A stretch of 16,261 bases of DNA from Actinomycetes bacterium (GTDB lineage: Bacteria; Actinomycetota; Acidimicrobiia; Acidimicrobiales; SZUA-35): positions 1 through 16,261 of the forward strand of contig JAAETV010000067.1 of assembly GCA_024227975.1 (NCBI GenBank), given 5' to 3'. Of this stretch, positions 6,573 to 14,382 are shown in pieces. Below the pieces are notes generated by a model. That model saw only the letters and a list, made by a program, of their open reading frames with translations. It did no database searches and was not told the DNA's origin. Each line of letters begins with the position of its first letter. Within the stretch, counting starts at the first letter, position 1. A program made the translations under genes and the position numbers.

Positions 6573-6681
6573 CCTCAGCAGTCAAAATTGCACTGATCAG
6601 GTCAGCGAGTCGAACCTCGTTTGTCCTGACTGAGGCCACTCGTCAACGGAGTCCGTACGTCGTTCCGATACACGATCGGAC
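6573..6681 (+). promoter_or_regulatory. Downstream stem-loops of the leuA leader
   Basis: Further complementary segments between the leader peptide and leuA. CCTCAG (6573-6578) pairs with CTGAGG (6630-6635), nesting TCAGG (6597-6601) with CCTGA (6625-6629) and CGAG (6606-6609) with CTCG (6616-6619). An alternative is GTCAG (6601-6605) with CTGAC (6626-6630). A third hairpin is GTCCG (6651-6655) with CGGAC (6677-6681). No long U-tract follows any of them. They are candidate switch elements of the leucine attenuator. Confidence 0.4.
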
Positions 6682-6747
6682 ATCACGTCATCCCGTCAAT
6701 CATTCCGTAGACCGAGAACACACACCGCCCGCAAGGAGTACCACCCC

Positions 6748-8424
6748 ATGAGCATCAAACCCATGCCCATTGAGAAGTACCAGTCATTCCCCCAGATCCC
6801 CATCCCTGATCGGACCTGGCCTGACACTGTCACCACCAAAGCTCCCCTCTGGTGCAGTGTCGACCTTCGAGACGGCAACCAGGCACTGATCGAGCCCATG
6901 GACGCCGAGCGCAAGACGATCTTGTTCACCGAGCTGATCGAGATGGGCTTCAAGGAGATCGAGGTCGGCTTTCCCGCCGCCTCGGAGACGGATTTCGAGT
7001 TCGTCCGTCGGATCGTCGAAGAGGACATGATCCCCGACGATGTCACCATCCAGGTCCTGACCCAGTGTCGCGACGAGTTGATCGATCGGACCTTCGACTC
7101 GATCGTTGGGGCCAAGCAGGCCATCGTCCACCTCTACAACTCGACCTCCACTGTCCAGCGGCGGGTCGTATTCGGACTCGACGAGGCTGGCATCATCGAT
7201 ATCGCCGTCGACGGAGCCAAGCGCTGCAAGTTCAACGAAGCGAGGATGAGCGGCGACACCAGGATCCGCTACGAGTACTCACCAGAGAGCTTCACCGGTA
7301 CCGAGCTGCCGTTCACCAAGCAGATCTGTGAGGCCGTCATGGATGTGTTCGAGCCGACGGCCGACGACCCTCTCATCCTGAACCTGCCGGCAACGGTCGA
7401 GATGAGCGCGGCCAACGTCTACGGCGACATGATCGAGTGGTTTCACCGCAATATCCGCCAGCGCGACGCGATCGTCTTGTCGCTTCATCCCCACAACGAT
7501 CGGGGTACCGCGGTTGCTGCGGCCGAGTTCGGGGTCATGGCCGGCGCTGATCGGGTGGAGGGCACTCTGTTCGGCAACGGGGAACGCACCGGCAATGTCG
7601 ATGTGATCACACTGGCGTTGAACCTGTTCAGCCAGGGTGTCGATCCCGAGCTCGACGTCAACGAGATCAACGAGGTGCGCCGGGTAGCCGAACACTGCAA
7701 CCAGTTGCCGGTGCACCCCCGTCATCCCTATGTCGGCGACCTGGTATACACCGCCTTCTCCGGCTCCCATCAGGACGCCATCAAGAAGGGCTTCGATGCC
7801 ATGACCAAGACCGGCCAGACCTCCTGGGAGGTCCCATACCTTCCCATCGACCCCCAGGATGTCGGACGTAGCTATGAGGATGTGATCCGGGTCAACTCCC
7901 AGTCAGGCAAAGGGGGTGTTGCCTACCTGCTCAAGACAGAGCAAGAGCTCGACCTGCCCCGCCGGCTCCAAATCGAGTTCACCAGAGTGGTCCAGAACAT
8001 CACCGACACCACCGGCAAGGAGATCACGGGTCAGCAGATCTGGGAGGAGTTCCGCAACCACTACCTGGCCGTAGCCAAGCCTTACGAGCTGGTGTCATTC
8101 GCTACCGCTCACAACGCGGCAGGAGCTGATCGGACCAGACTGTCGGCCCAGATCCGTGTCGACGGTGAGGAGACGAGCTTCGAAGGCGAAGGCGGTGGTG
8201 CCATCGAGGCCTTCGTCAACGCCTTCCAGGGCCGGCGTGGTCTCGATGTCCGGGTTCTGGACTATCACGAGCACGCCATCGGCACCGGGGCTGATGCCAA
8301 GGCTGTGAGCTATTTGGAGCTGAAGGTCGGCGATCGGGAGCTTTGGGGCGTTGGGATCCACAACGACATCACCACAGCCTCTCTGCGAGCCATAATCTCA
8401 GGGGTCAATCAAGCCGAAGCCTGA
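6748..8424 (+). CDS. leuA: 2-isopropylmalate synthase, long actinobacterial type
   Basis: Condenses acetyl-CoA with 2-ketoisovalerate, the first committed step to leucine, in the cytoplasm. It has 558 residues and resembles the M. tuberculosis type (LeuA type 2), with an N-terminal extension before the TIM barrel. Visible active-site parts: Arg41-Asp42 in LRDGNQAL (metal ligand and substrate), His247 and His249 in HPHNDRG, and the GNGERTGN loop (276-283). The C-terminal 130 or so residues form the regulatory LeuA dimer domain, where leucine feedback acts in this family (for example GEGGGAIEAFVNAF). AAGGAG at 6733-6738, 9 nt before ATG, sets the start. Upstream lies a leucine leader peptide and hairpins, so transcription attenuation is likely. 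The downstream neighbour converges on it. Confidence 0.97.
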   Translation: MSIKPMPIEKYQSFPQIPIPDRTWPDTVTTKAPLWCSVDLRDGNQALIEPMDAERKTILFTELIEMGFKEIEVGFPAASETDFEFVRRIVEEDMIPDDVTIQVLTQCRDELIDRTFDSIVGAKQAIVHLYNSTSTVQRRVVFGLDEAGIIDIAVDGAKRCKFNEARMSGDTRIRYEYSPESFTGTELPFTKQICEAVMDVFEPTADDPLILNLPATVEMSAANVYGDMIEWFHRNIRQRDAIVLSLHPHNDRGTAVAAAEFGVMAGADRVEGTLFGNGERTGNVDVITLALNLFSQGVDPELDVNEINEVRRVAEHCNQLPVHPRHPYVGDLVYTAFSGSHQDAIKKGFDAMTKTGQTSWEVPYLPIDPQDVGRSYEDVIRVNSQSGKGGVAYLLKTEQELDLPRRLQIEFTRVVQNITDTTGKEITGQQIWEEFRNHYLAVAKPYELVSFATAHNAAGADRTRLSAQIRVDGEETSFEGEGGGAIEAFVNAFQGRRGLDVRVLDYHEHAIGTGADAKAVSYLELKVGDRELWGVGIHNDITTASLRAIISGVNQAEA

Positions 8425-8451
8425 GCACCCCTCGCTCCCCTGGAGCTGGGC

Positions 8452-8483
8452 CCGTCTTCGTCGCTAGAGAGCGACGAAGACGG
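8452..8483. terminator. Perfect 14-bp hairpin between leuA and the DUF3179 gene
   Basis: CCGTCTTCGTCGCT, loop AGAG, AGCGACGAAGACGG: a flawless 14-bp stem. It sits 27 nt after the leuA stop, and its 3' half is the last coding bases of the opposing DUF3179 gene, whose TAG lies at 8464-8466. It is probably a bidirectional terminator for the two converging genes. Neither strand has a U-tract behind it. Confidence 0.65.
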
Positions 8484-9762
8484 TGCCCGGCTGGTAGGTG
8501 GCCCAGGCAAACCAGAAGGTGTCGGTGTGGACGACCGGTTCCAGCTCATCGCCAGCTGAGGGGCCGGAGACGGCCTGGCCGAGAATGTTCCACTCCGAGC
8601 CGGTCTGGTCGTCGATGAAGACCTCACCATTGGTGGTGAACGTGAGCGGGGTCCCGTCGCTGAGAACCGGTACGAAGACCCCGGTCTGGCCGACGTCACG
8701 CCCCTCGGCGAGCTCGAACCGGTCGAGGGACGAGGCCAGCCCCGGTTTGAACAACACCACCAGATCACGACCGGCCTCGGTGACCGGGATCACGGGCTCG
8801 ACCAGCAGATCCTCGTAACGAACCGCTACAGGCCCGTCGTCGTCGACGATGCCGACCACCCTGGCCTTGGCGGCCAGGGTCCGGTCGATGTCGCCGACGA
8901 AGAACTGACCGAAGGGATCGAGCCCCTCGAGGTCGTAGCCCCCATAGGGGTTCGTGCCATAGAGGCCCAGATACTGCTCGGGAACGTCGGACGAACGGGC
9001 CAGAACCTGACCGTCGGGATTGGCCGCCTTCCAGTCAGCCCAGCTGACAGTCTGGGTCGGGATCAGATCGAGACGAGCGCCAGCCAGATGACCGACCAAG
9101 GCCTGGCCGGTGAAGTGAGCCCAGAGGGAGTCGGTCTGGCGGTCGTACATGACCAGAGCGGACTGGTACAGCTCTCCTGAGGTGCCGAAGTCGAGGACGA
9201 GATCGCCGAAGCGCCGGTCGTAGCTGATAGCAGAGTTACACAAGGGGCAATAGGTGACGGTGACCGGTGTACCCCCGATCTCGGTGTTGACGATCTCATG
9301 CCAGATCAACATCTGTATGGGGAAGGCCCTGGCGTCGCCATCGACCTCGACGGCCACCACCGCCTCGGCCTCGGCGATCTCATAGGTGATCTCGTCAATC
9401 GGAGCGAACAAGGGACGATCGAGGGGCAGGATCCCATCGGGGGGCTGACCACCAGATCGGATCAGAGTGGGATCTATCACGGGTGGGGGAAACGACTGGT
9501 GGAGCCGATTGCCTCGGAGGGCGGACTGTTCGACTGGAACCGAGTAGTCGATGGCCGAATAGTCGAAGTCGGCAATGGGCTGGCCGTCCCCGGCGGAACG
9601 GATGAGCTCTTCGGGTGGTGCCGTCGTGGTGGGAACGGCCGTCGTCGAGTCGGCCTCGACGATCTCCTCGGTGCCATCAGTGGCATCGTCGGTACTGGAA
9701 CAAGCGGCAGCCACCAAAGCCAGAGCCACCAACCACGACAACAACCAGAAACGACGACGCAT
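8464..9762 (-). CDS. DUF3179 domain lipoprotein
   Basis: 432 residues, exported. The N-terminus MRRRFWLLSW is basic and then hydrophobic, ending in a lipobox VAAAC with Cys21 as the lipidated residue. A Ser/Thr/Asp/Glu-rich linker follows (22-60). The rest matches the DUF3179 family: FPIQMLIWHEIVNTEIGG, then the motif CPLCNSAISYDR (Cys172, Cys175), FGTSGELYQSALVMYDRQT, SLWAHFTGQ (His216), PTQTVSWADWKAANPDGQV and the C-terminal TFWFAWATYQPGT. The Cys pair and invariant His residues suggest metal or redox chemistry at the cell surface, but no function is established. Last gene of the minus-strand cluster, 78 nt after the oxidoreductase. Its final codons and stop are part of a perfect 14-bp hairpin. 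Confidence 0.9.
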   Translation of the reverse strand: MRRRFWLLSWLVALALVAAACSSTDDATDGTEEIVEADSTTAVPTTTAPPEELIRSAGDGQPIADFDYSAIDYSVPVEQSALRGNRLHQSFPPPVIDPTLIRSGGQPPDGILPLDRPLFAPIDEITYEIAEAEAVVAVEVDGDARAFPIQMLIWHEIVNTEIGGTPVTVTYCPLCNSAISYDRRFGDLVLDFGTSGELYQSALVMYDRQTDSLWAHFTGQALVGHLAGARLDLIPTQTVSWADWKAANPDGQVLARSSDVPEQYLGLYGTNPYGGYDLEGLDPFGQFFVGDIDRTLAAKARVVGIVDDDGPVAVRYEDLLVEPVIPVTEAGRDLVVLFKPGLASSLDRFELAEGRDVGQTGVFVPVLSDGTPLTFTTNGEVFIDDQTGSEWNILGQAVSGPSAGDELEPVVHTDTFWFAWATYQPGTVFVAL

Positions 9763-9802
9763 GCCTACCCAACCCGCCGAGGAGTCCCAGCCTTCCCTAC
9801 TT

Positions 9803-9839
9803 GGTGAGCGGCACAGGTCTGACCCTGCCCTGCCTCACC
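9803..9839 (-). terminator. Weak hairpin between the oxidoreductase and DUF3179 genes
   Basis: GGTGA-gc-GGCA-CAGG, loop TCTGAC, CCTG-ccc-TGCC-TCACC: 13 bp with two bulges, immediately after the oxidoreductase stop codon on the minus strand. No U-tract follows. It could end or attenuate the trp cluster transcript before the lipoprotein gene. Confidence 0.3.
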
Positions 9840-9840
9840 C

Positions 9841-11214
9841 CTACTCCTTGGCCGGACGAGCCTCTCGGCTCTCGATGGTGGTGAAGAACTGAGCTGCCAC
9901 CTTGGGAATGGCGTATGACCAGGTCGGGTAGGGGTGGGTAGTCATGGCCAGGCGACCGATGAACACCCTCAAGCGCAGGGCCAATGCCAACTCGGCCATC
10001 ATCTCCCCCGCCCGCTCAGCCACGATCGTCGCCCCAACCAGGCGACCGCCACCAAGATGGCCAAGGACACCCTTGGGACCGCTGATGAGCTTCAGATAGC
10101 CGTTCGTCATATCAGCGGCCACCGCTCGATCGTGTTCGGCCAAGGGCAATTCGGCCACCCTGGCCCCCCGGAGCATCCGAGCGGCTTCGCCCTCGCTCAA
10201 TCCGATACTGGCCACCTCGGGCGAGGTGAAAGTGACCCTCGGGATCTGCTCGGCCCGGAATCGGGCTCGTCCAACGCGACGCAAGATATTGGTGGCGGCA
10301 ATGCGGCCCATGGCATCAGCGGCGTGGGTGAGCTGGAGCTTGCCGGTGATGTCACCGGCAGCGTAGGTGTGACGAAGGTTGGTCGCCAGGTCGTCGCCGA
10401 CCTTGATATAGCCGCGCCTATCGAGCTCGACACCCGTCTCACTCAGAGCTCCGCGGTCGGAGCTGGGTTTTCTCCCCGCTGCCACCAGTACCCGCTCGGT
10501 CACCAGCGACGAACCATCTGAGAGCTGGAGCCGCTGTCCCTCAGGGCTCACTTCGACCTGTTCGACGGACACCCCGGTGTAGACATTCACGCCCGACGAG
10601 CGCAGTTCCTGTTCGATGATGGCTGATGCCTGGACCTCCTCCCCAGGGAGGAGGCGGGGTGCCAGCTCAACCAGGGTCACCGATACCCCGAGGGTGGCCA
10701 GGGCCTGGCCGAGCTCGCAGCCAATGGCACCGCCACCGATGATGGTCAACGACGAGGGGGCCTCGTGCAGCTCCCATATGGTGTCGGTGGTCAGCACCCC
10801 CGATTCGGCCAAACCACTGATGGGAGGCAGCACAGGGCGACCACCGAGGGCCAACACCACCCCTCGGGCCTTGACCGACGAGGTGCCGGCCCGGATCTGA
10901 CCAGGACCGACCAGCACCCCCTCTTCGTCGAGGACAACGATCCCCTCGGCCCGCAACACATCTGGTGTCTCGGTGGCCGCTATCTGCTCGACCACCTGGC
11001 GAGCCCGTTGGAAGGCTTCGGCAAAGCTGGCCCCGACTCGAGCCGCCTCGATGACGGACTTGGATGGGACACAGCCGGTGAAGGTGCAGTCACCACCGAG
11101 AGGGCCCCGATTCACGATGAGGGCACTGGCCCCTCGTCGACGGGCCTCGCGGACTGCGGCCAGGCCAGCTGCACCGCCACCGATGACGGCTATGTCGACC
11201 TGATGGGTTGTCAC
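9841..11214 (-). CDS. FAD-dependent pyridine nucleotide-disulfide oxidoreductase (Lpd/MerA-like), substrate unknown
   Basis: Flavoprotein of 457 residues. Domains in order: FAD-binding Rossmann GGGAAG (12-17), redox disulfide Cys43 and Cys48 in GGDCTFTGCVPSKS, NAD(P)-binding GGGAIG (160-165), second FAD motif TYAAGDIT (283-290) and the dimerisation domain. At the C-terminus, dihydrolipoamide dehydrogenase has His-Pro-Thr...Glu as the base pair. Here the segment is THPYPTWSYAIP, with Tyr429 and Tyr434 at the His and Glu places, so it is probably not a true Lpd. It lacks the N-terminal heavy-metal domain and C-terminal Cys pair of MerA. The start is GTG, overlapping the upstream gene's stop (GTGA), so it is coupled to the trpA-distal cluster. 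A quinone or other non-thiol substrate is possible. Confidence 0.88.
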   Translation of the reverse strand: MTTHQVDIAVIGGGAAGLAAVREARRRGASALIVNRGPLGGDCTFTGCVPSKSVIEAARVGASFAEAFQRARQVVEQIAATETPDVLRAEGIVVLDEEGVLVGPGQIRAGTSSVKARGVVLALGGRPVLPPISGLAESGVLTTDTIWELHEAPSSLTIIGGGAIGCELGQALATLGVSVTLVELAPRLLPGEEVQASAIIEQELRSSGVNVYTGVSVEQVEVSPEGQRLQLSDGSSLVTERVLVAAGRKPSSDRGALSETGVELDRRGYIKVGDDLATNLRHTYAAGDITGKLQLTHAADAMGRIAATNILRRVGRARFRAEQIPRVTFTSPEVASIGLSEGEAARMLRGARVAELPLAEHDRAVAADMTNGYLKLISGPKGVLGHLGGGRLVGATIVAERAGEMMAELALALRLRVFIGRLAMTTHPYPTWSYAIPKVAAQFFTTIESREARPAKE

Positions 11215-11609
11215 TCCTCTCCCAACCCGGTGGTCCGGCGTTCGCTTCCCACCCCCGTATACCGAGACATGGCCCTGCTGAATCGTCGGTCGAACCAGTG
11301 GCGATCACGAGCGTGGGCGTGGAAATGGTCAGGGACTTGGCGCATCGTGGTGTCGAACCGCCACTCATCGGGCCCGAAGCGCTCGTCGGCCGCTGCCCCC
11401 AGCACGGCCAGTAGCCTCTCTCTGACGTCGGGAGCCACCTCGGGGCCATGGTCCCACCAGACCACCATCGGCACGGCACAGACCTCACAGTCGGCAACCC
11501 AACCCTCGTCGGTCACCGCATACCAGTGGGTGAACCGATCAGCCCGGCACAGCTCGCATTCAGGGTCGGTAGGGGGGGAAGGCCGCTCCTGAAGCGGATC
11601 AGCCCCCAT
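11211..11609 (-). CDS. Small Cys4 protein with an HxHxH (HIT-like) motif, function unknown
   Basis: 132 residues from ATG 11609, which overlaps the trpA 3' end by 11 nt. A longer reading from 11708 lies inside trpA and is not believed. Two CxxC pairs are seen, Cys18/Cys21 (CELC) and Cys41/Cys44 (CEVC), as expected for a zinc site. Near the C-terminus VPDHFHAHARD has His95, His97 and His99 in an H-x-H-x-H array. The layout CxxC, then VPMVVWWDHG, then Q-V-P-DHFHAHAR recalls histidine-triad (HIT) proteins such as the CxFC...QxxxHxHxH layout of Hint/GalT relatives. That is inference; I do not recognise a named family. Its stop overlaps the GTG of the oxidoreductase by 4 nt, so it is translationally coupled on both sides. 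Confidence 0.8.
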   Translation of the reverse strand: MGADPLQERPSPPTDPECELCRADRFTHWYAVTDEGWVADCEVCAVPMVVWWDHGPEVAPDVRERLLAVLGAAADERFGPDEWRFDTTMRQVPDHFHAHARDRHWFDRRFSRAMSRYTGVGSERRTTGLGEE

Positions 11610-12429
11610 CAAGCCCTCGGCGAAGGGCACCAACGTATTCGATGGCCTGATCGATCGAGCCACCCTCGAGCATCTGGCGGATGATGGCCGAGGCGACAAC
11701 GACACCATCCGCCACCTGACAGATCTCGGCCGCTTGTTCTGGGTTCGATACCCCGACTCCGATGATGACGGGCTTGTCGGTGATGGCTTTCAGCCTGGTC
11801 GCCATCTTCACTGCGCTGGCGGCCAGCTCGGCCCGCTCACCCGTGACCCCAACCAGGCCGACGCCATAGACGAAGCCCCTGGCCCGCTCGACAATGCGAG
11901 GTAGTCGTTCATCGGGGGCTGTCGGCGCGGCCAAGAGGACGGTCTCGATGCCAACTGTGTCGGCAACATCGGCCCAGTCCCCCACTTCCTCCAGGGGAAG
12001 GTCGGGGAGGATGGCAGCCGAGATCCCGGCTTGGCGCAAGGAACTGGCGAAGCGTTCGTGACCCATCCGATAGCAGATGTTGTAGTAGGTCATGGCTATG
12101 AGGGGGATGCCAGGATCGGTCTTGGCCACTTCAGCCAGTACCGCCATCGGGTTGGAGCCGGCTTCGAGGGCGATGGTCGAAGCCTCCTGAATGGTTGGGC
12201 CGTCCATGACCGGGTCGCTGAACGGAATCCCGATCTCGATCGCGTCAGCCCCGGCGGCGGCGAACCCCTCGATCAGCTGGGGCCATTCACCAATCGGGTA
12301 CCCCCCGGTCACATAGGGCAGGAGGAGTTTGCGGCCTTCGGCCCGACGAGCCCGGAGATGAGCTTCGAGCAATGGAGGTCCGGGCTCAATCCCGGGGTTC
12401 GAAGGGCTGGGATCTGCTGGGGTGGTCAT
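11599..12429 (-). CDS. trpA: Tryptophan synthase alpha subunit
   Basis: Cleaves indole-3-glycerol phosphate to indole and glyceraldehyde 3-phosphate, passing indole through a tunnel to TrpB in the alpha2-beta2 complex. It is a TIM-barrel protein of 276 residues, with about 18 extra N-terminal Pro/Ser-rich residues. The catalytic Glu65 is in [11 protein letters not shown] and Asp76 in VMDGPTIQ, 11 apart as in E. coli (Glu49, Asp60). Further family motifs are [20 protein letters not shown] and the phosphate loop [10 protein letters not shown]. Its ATG overlaps the trpB TGA (ATGA), the classic coupling that balances the two subunits. Confidence 0.97.
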   Translation of the reverse strand: MTTPADPSPSNPGIEPGPPLLEAHLRARRAEGRKLLLPYVTGGYPIGEWPQLIEGFAAAGADAIEIGIPFSDPVMDGPTIQEASTIALEAGSNPMAVLAEVAKTDPGIPLIAMTYYNICYRMGHERFASSLRQAGISAAILPDLPLEEVGDWADVADTVGIETVLLAAPTAPDERLPRIVERARGFVYGVGLVGVTGERAELAASAVKMATRLKAITDKPVIIGVGVSNPEQAAEICQVADGVVVASAIIRQMLEGGSIDQAIEYVGALRRGLDGG

Positions 12430-13646
12430 AGCCGAACTGTCTCCAGAGCCTTGGGGTCGCCATCACGAATGGCTTGGACTTGAGCCACATCCTTGTCGCC
12501 CCGGCCCGACAGGTTGAGCATGACCGTCCTGCCTGCCAGCTCCTCCCGGGCTCGCACCATCCAGGCCAGTCCGTGGGCCGGTTCCAGAGCGGGGATGATT
12601 CCCTCGGTCCGCGACAAGAGCTCGAAGGCGTCCAGTACCTCGGCATCGGTGACCGCCTCATAGCGGGCCCTTCCGATATCGGCCAGGTGGGCGTGCTCGG
12701 GCCCGATCCCCGGATAGTCGAGCCCGGCCGACACCGACTGGGCCTCTTCGACCTGGCCGTACTCGTCTTGCATCAAGTACGAGAGCGAACCGTGAACGAC
12801 GCCCGGGACGGCGCGGCTGACGGCTGCACCCCCTTTCGGTTCGACGCCAACGAGCTCGGCCTCGGTGTCGACGAACCCGCTGAAGATGCCAGCTGCATTC
12901 GAGCCCCCGCCGACACAAGCCACGACGACATCGGGGTCGTGGCCGACCAGTGCGAGACACTGGCTTCGGGCCTCGATCCCGATCACGGTATGGAATTCGC
13001 GCACCATCCAGGGGTACGGGTGCGGCCCCATGACCGAACCCAGGCAGTAGTAGGTGTCGTTGACCGAGGCCACCCAGTCCCGCATGGCCTCGTTGACGGC
13101 ATCTTTGAGAGTGCGACTGCCGGACAGTGCGGGGCGGACCTCGGCCCCCAGGAGGCGCATCCGGTAGACGTTGAGGGCCTGGCGGGCGATATCGACCTCG
13201 CCCATGTAGACCACGCATTCCTGGCCGAAGTAGGCCGCCGCGGTTGCGGTGGCCACCCCGTGTTGACCAGCCCCGGTCTCAGCCACGATCCTGGTCTTGC
13301 CCATGCGCCTGGCCAGCAAGATCTGGCCGAGGACGTTGTTGATCTTGTGGCTTCCAGTGTGATTGAGATCTTCTCGCTTCAGCAGGATCCGAAAGCCCAG
13401 CTGTTGACTCAAGTTCCTGCACTCGGTGAGGACCGAAGGCCGTCCGGCATACGACTGGAGCAGTTCGGTGAACTCGGTCCGGAACGCCTCTTCACCCCAG
13501 GCCTGACGGAACCCAGCTTCCAGCTCGGCGCAAGCCGGGATCAGTGTCTCGGGCACGAACCGGCCCCCGAACCGGCCGAATCGACCCCTATCGTCAGGGT
13601 CGCCCATCATGCGCGGGTCTGGCGACTTCTTTTCGGCTAACGCCAT
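12426..13646 (-). CDS. trpB: Tryptophan synthase beta subunit
   Basis: PLP enzyme joining indole with serine to make tryptophan. It has 406 residues from ATG 13646, chosen because GAGGA stands 6 nt before it. An in-frame ATG at 13664 would place that ribosome site inside the gene. It overlaps trpF by 10 nt. PLP Lys101 is in [23 protein letters not shown], the phosphate-binding GGGSNAAG and the C-terminal LSGRGDKD are all present. The N-terminal [12 protein letters not shown] marks it as the standard TrpB1 type that pairs with TrpA, not the TrpB2 stand-alone type. Confidence 0.97.
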   Translation of the reverse strand: MALAEKKSPDPRMMGDPDDRGRFGRFGGRFVPETLIPACAELEAGFRQAWGEEAFRTEFTELLQSYAGRPSVLTECRNLSQQLGFRILLKREDLNHTGSHKINNVLGQILLARRMGKTRIVAETGAGQHGVATATAAAYFGQECVVYMGEVDIARQALNVYRMRLLGAEVRPALSGSRTLKDAVNEAMRDWVASVNDTYYCLGSVMGPHPYPWMVREFHTVIGIEARSQCLALVGHDPDVVVACVGGGSNAAGIFSGFVDTEAELVGVEPKGGAAVSRAVPGVVHGSLSYLMQDEYGQVEEAQSVSAGLDYPGIGPEHAHLADIGRARYEAVTDAEVLDAFELLSRTEGIIPALEPAHGLAWMVRAREELAGRTVMLNLSGRGDKDVAQVQAIRDGDPKALETVRL

Positions 13647-14314
13647 GTAGCGTCCTCTTCCCAATTGAATGGTCGATCATCATCGTCGAGGTCGGCTGCT
13701 GGTTGGCGGGCCGAGGCGGCTCGGGCCGCAGCAATGAACTGCCTGACCTTGGCTGGATCCTTCTTACCCGGTGATGCCTCGACACCGGTGGCCACGTCGA
13801 CGCCCCAGGGCTGAACGATGGCAACGGCGTCGGCGACATTGGCCGGATTGAGCCCTCCGGCCAGGATGAAGGGCTTGTTGAGTGGTGCCTCCTCCAACAC
13901 GGCCCAGTCAAAGACCTGACCACGGCCCGGGGTTGCGGAATCGATGAGCAGGCGATGGGCCCCGTAGTCGCTCTCTCTCAGGAGGGCGGGGTCGGTAGCA
14001 GCGAAGGCCTTGATGACGAGGGGAACGCGGCTGGCCAACCAGCGGGTCTCCTCCGGGGTCTCGTTGCCGTGGAGCTGGACCGCTCGCAGTCCGAGGGTGT
14101 TTGCCGCCTCAGCCACCCGGGCCGCCGTTTCATTACGGAACACCCCGACCGGAACCACCTCGGGCGGGAGACGACGCACGATGTCGCGAGCCTCAGCGCC
14201 GGTTATGCGTCGAGATGACGCGGCAAAGATCATGCCGACGGCGTCCGCTCCGAGACCTGCCGCCAGCAGGGCGTCCTCGGCAGTGGTGATGCCACAGATC
14301 TTCACGAACATCAC
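13637..14314 (-). CDS. trpF: Phosphoribosylanthranilate isomerase
   Basis: Isomerises phosphoribosylanthranilate to CdRP, the step before TrpC. It has 225 residues. Catalytic Cys7 is in VKICGIT and Asp125 in [16 protein letters not shown], as in T. maritima TrpF (Cys7, Asp126). AVQLHGNE and the phosphate loop [11 protein letters not shown] are present. The C-terminal ~25 residues ([19 protein letters not shown]) are an acidic tail beyond the barrel. The start is GTG 14314 or ATG 14311, adjacent codons. Many actinobacteria lack trpF and use the dual HisA/TrpF enzyme PriA, so a dedicated gene here is notable. A small hairpin stands right before the start. Confidence 0.95.
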   Translation of the reverse strand: MMFVKICGITTAEDALLAAGLGADAVGMIFAASSRRITGAEARDIVRRLPPEVVPVGVFRNETAARVAEAANTLGLRAVQLHGNETPEETRWLASRVPLVIKAFAATDPALLRESDYGAHRLLIDSATPGRGQVFDWAVLEEAPLNKPFILAGGLNPANVADAVAIVQPWGVDVATGVEASPGKKDPAKVRQFIAAARAASARQPAADLDDDDRPFNWEEDATWR

Positions 14315-14316
14315 TT

Positions 14317-14340
14317 CGCACCGTAGCGGTTCGGGGTGCG
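14317..14340 (-). promoter_or_regulatory. Hairpin just upstream of the trpF start
   Basis: CGCACC (14317-14322) and GGTGCG (14335-14340) are perfect inverted arms around a 12-nt loop in the 68-nt trpC-trpF gap. On the minus strand the stem ends 2 nt before the GTG/ATG start and covers the place of a ribosome binding site; no clear Shine-Dalgarno is seen. It may lower or couple trpF translation. Confidence 0.35.
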
Positions 14341-14382
14341 GCTTCTCTCGGAGTTATGGCCTCGGTGTTGGGGATCAGATCC

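Noticed and set aside
9841..11214. Annotation as dihydrolipoamide dehydrogenase or mercuric reductase
   Set aside because: The C-terminal His/Glu dyad is replaced by Tyr residues, and the MerA metal-binding Cys pairs are absent.
10765..11592. 275-residue open frame opposite the oxidoreductase and the Cys4 gene
   Set aside because: Low-complexity shadow translation without domain motifs.
11610..11708. Longer start for the Cys4/HxHxH protein
   Set aside because: The added residues are a shadow of trpA in another frame; the family-like part begins after ATG 11609.
12474..13640. 388-residue open frame opposite trpB
   Set aside because: It mirrors the trpB codon pattern and has no recognisable motif; trpB is certain.
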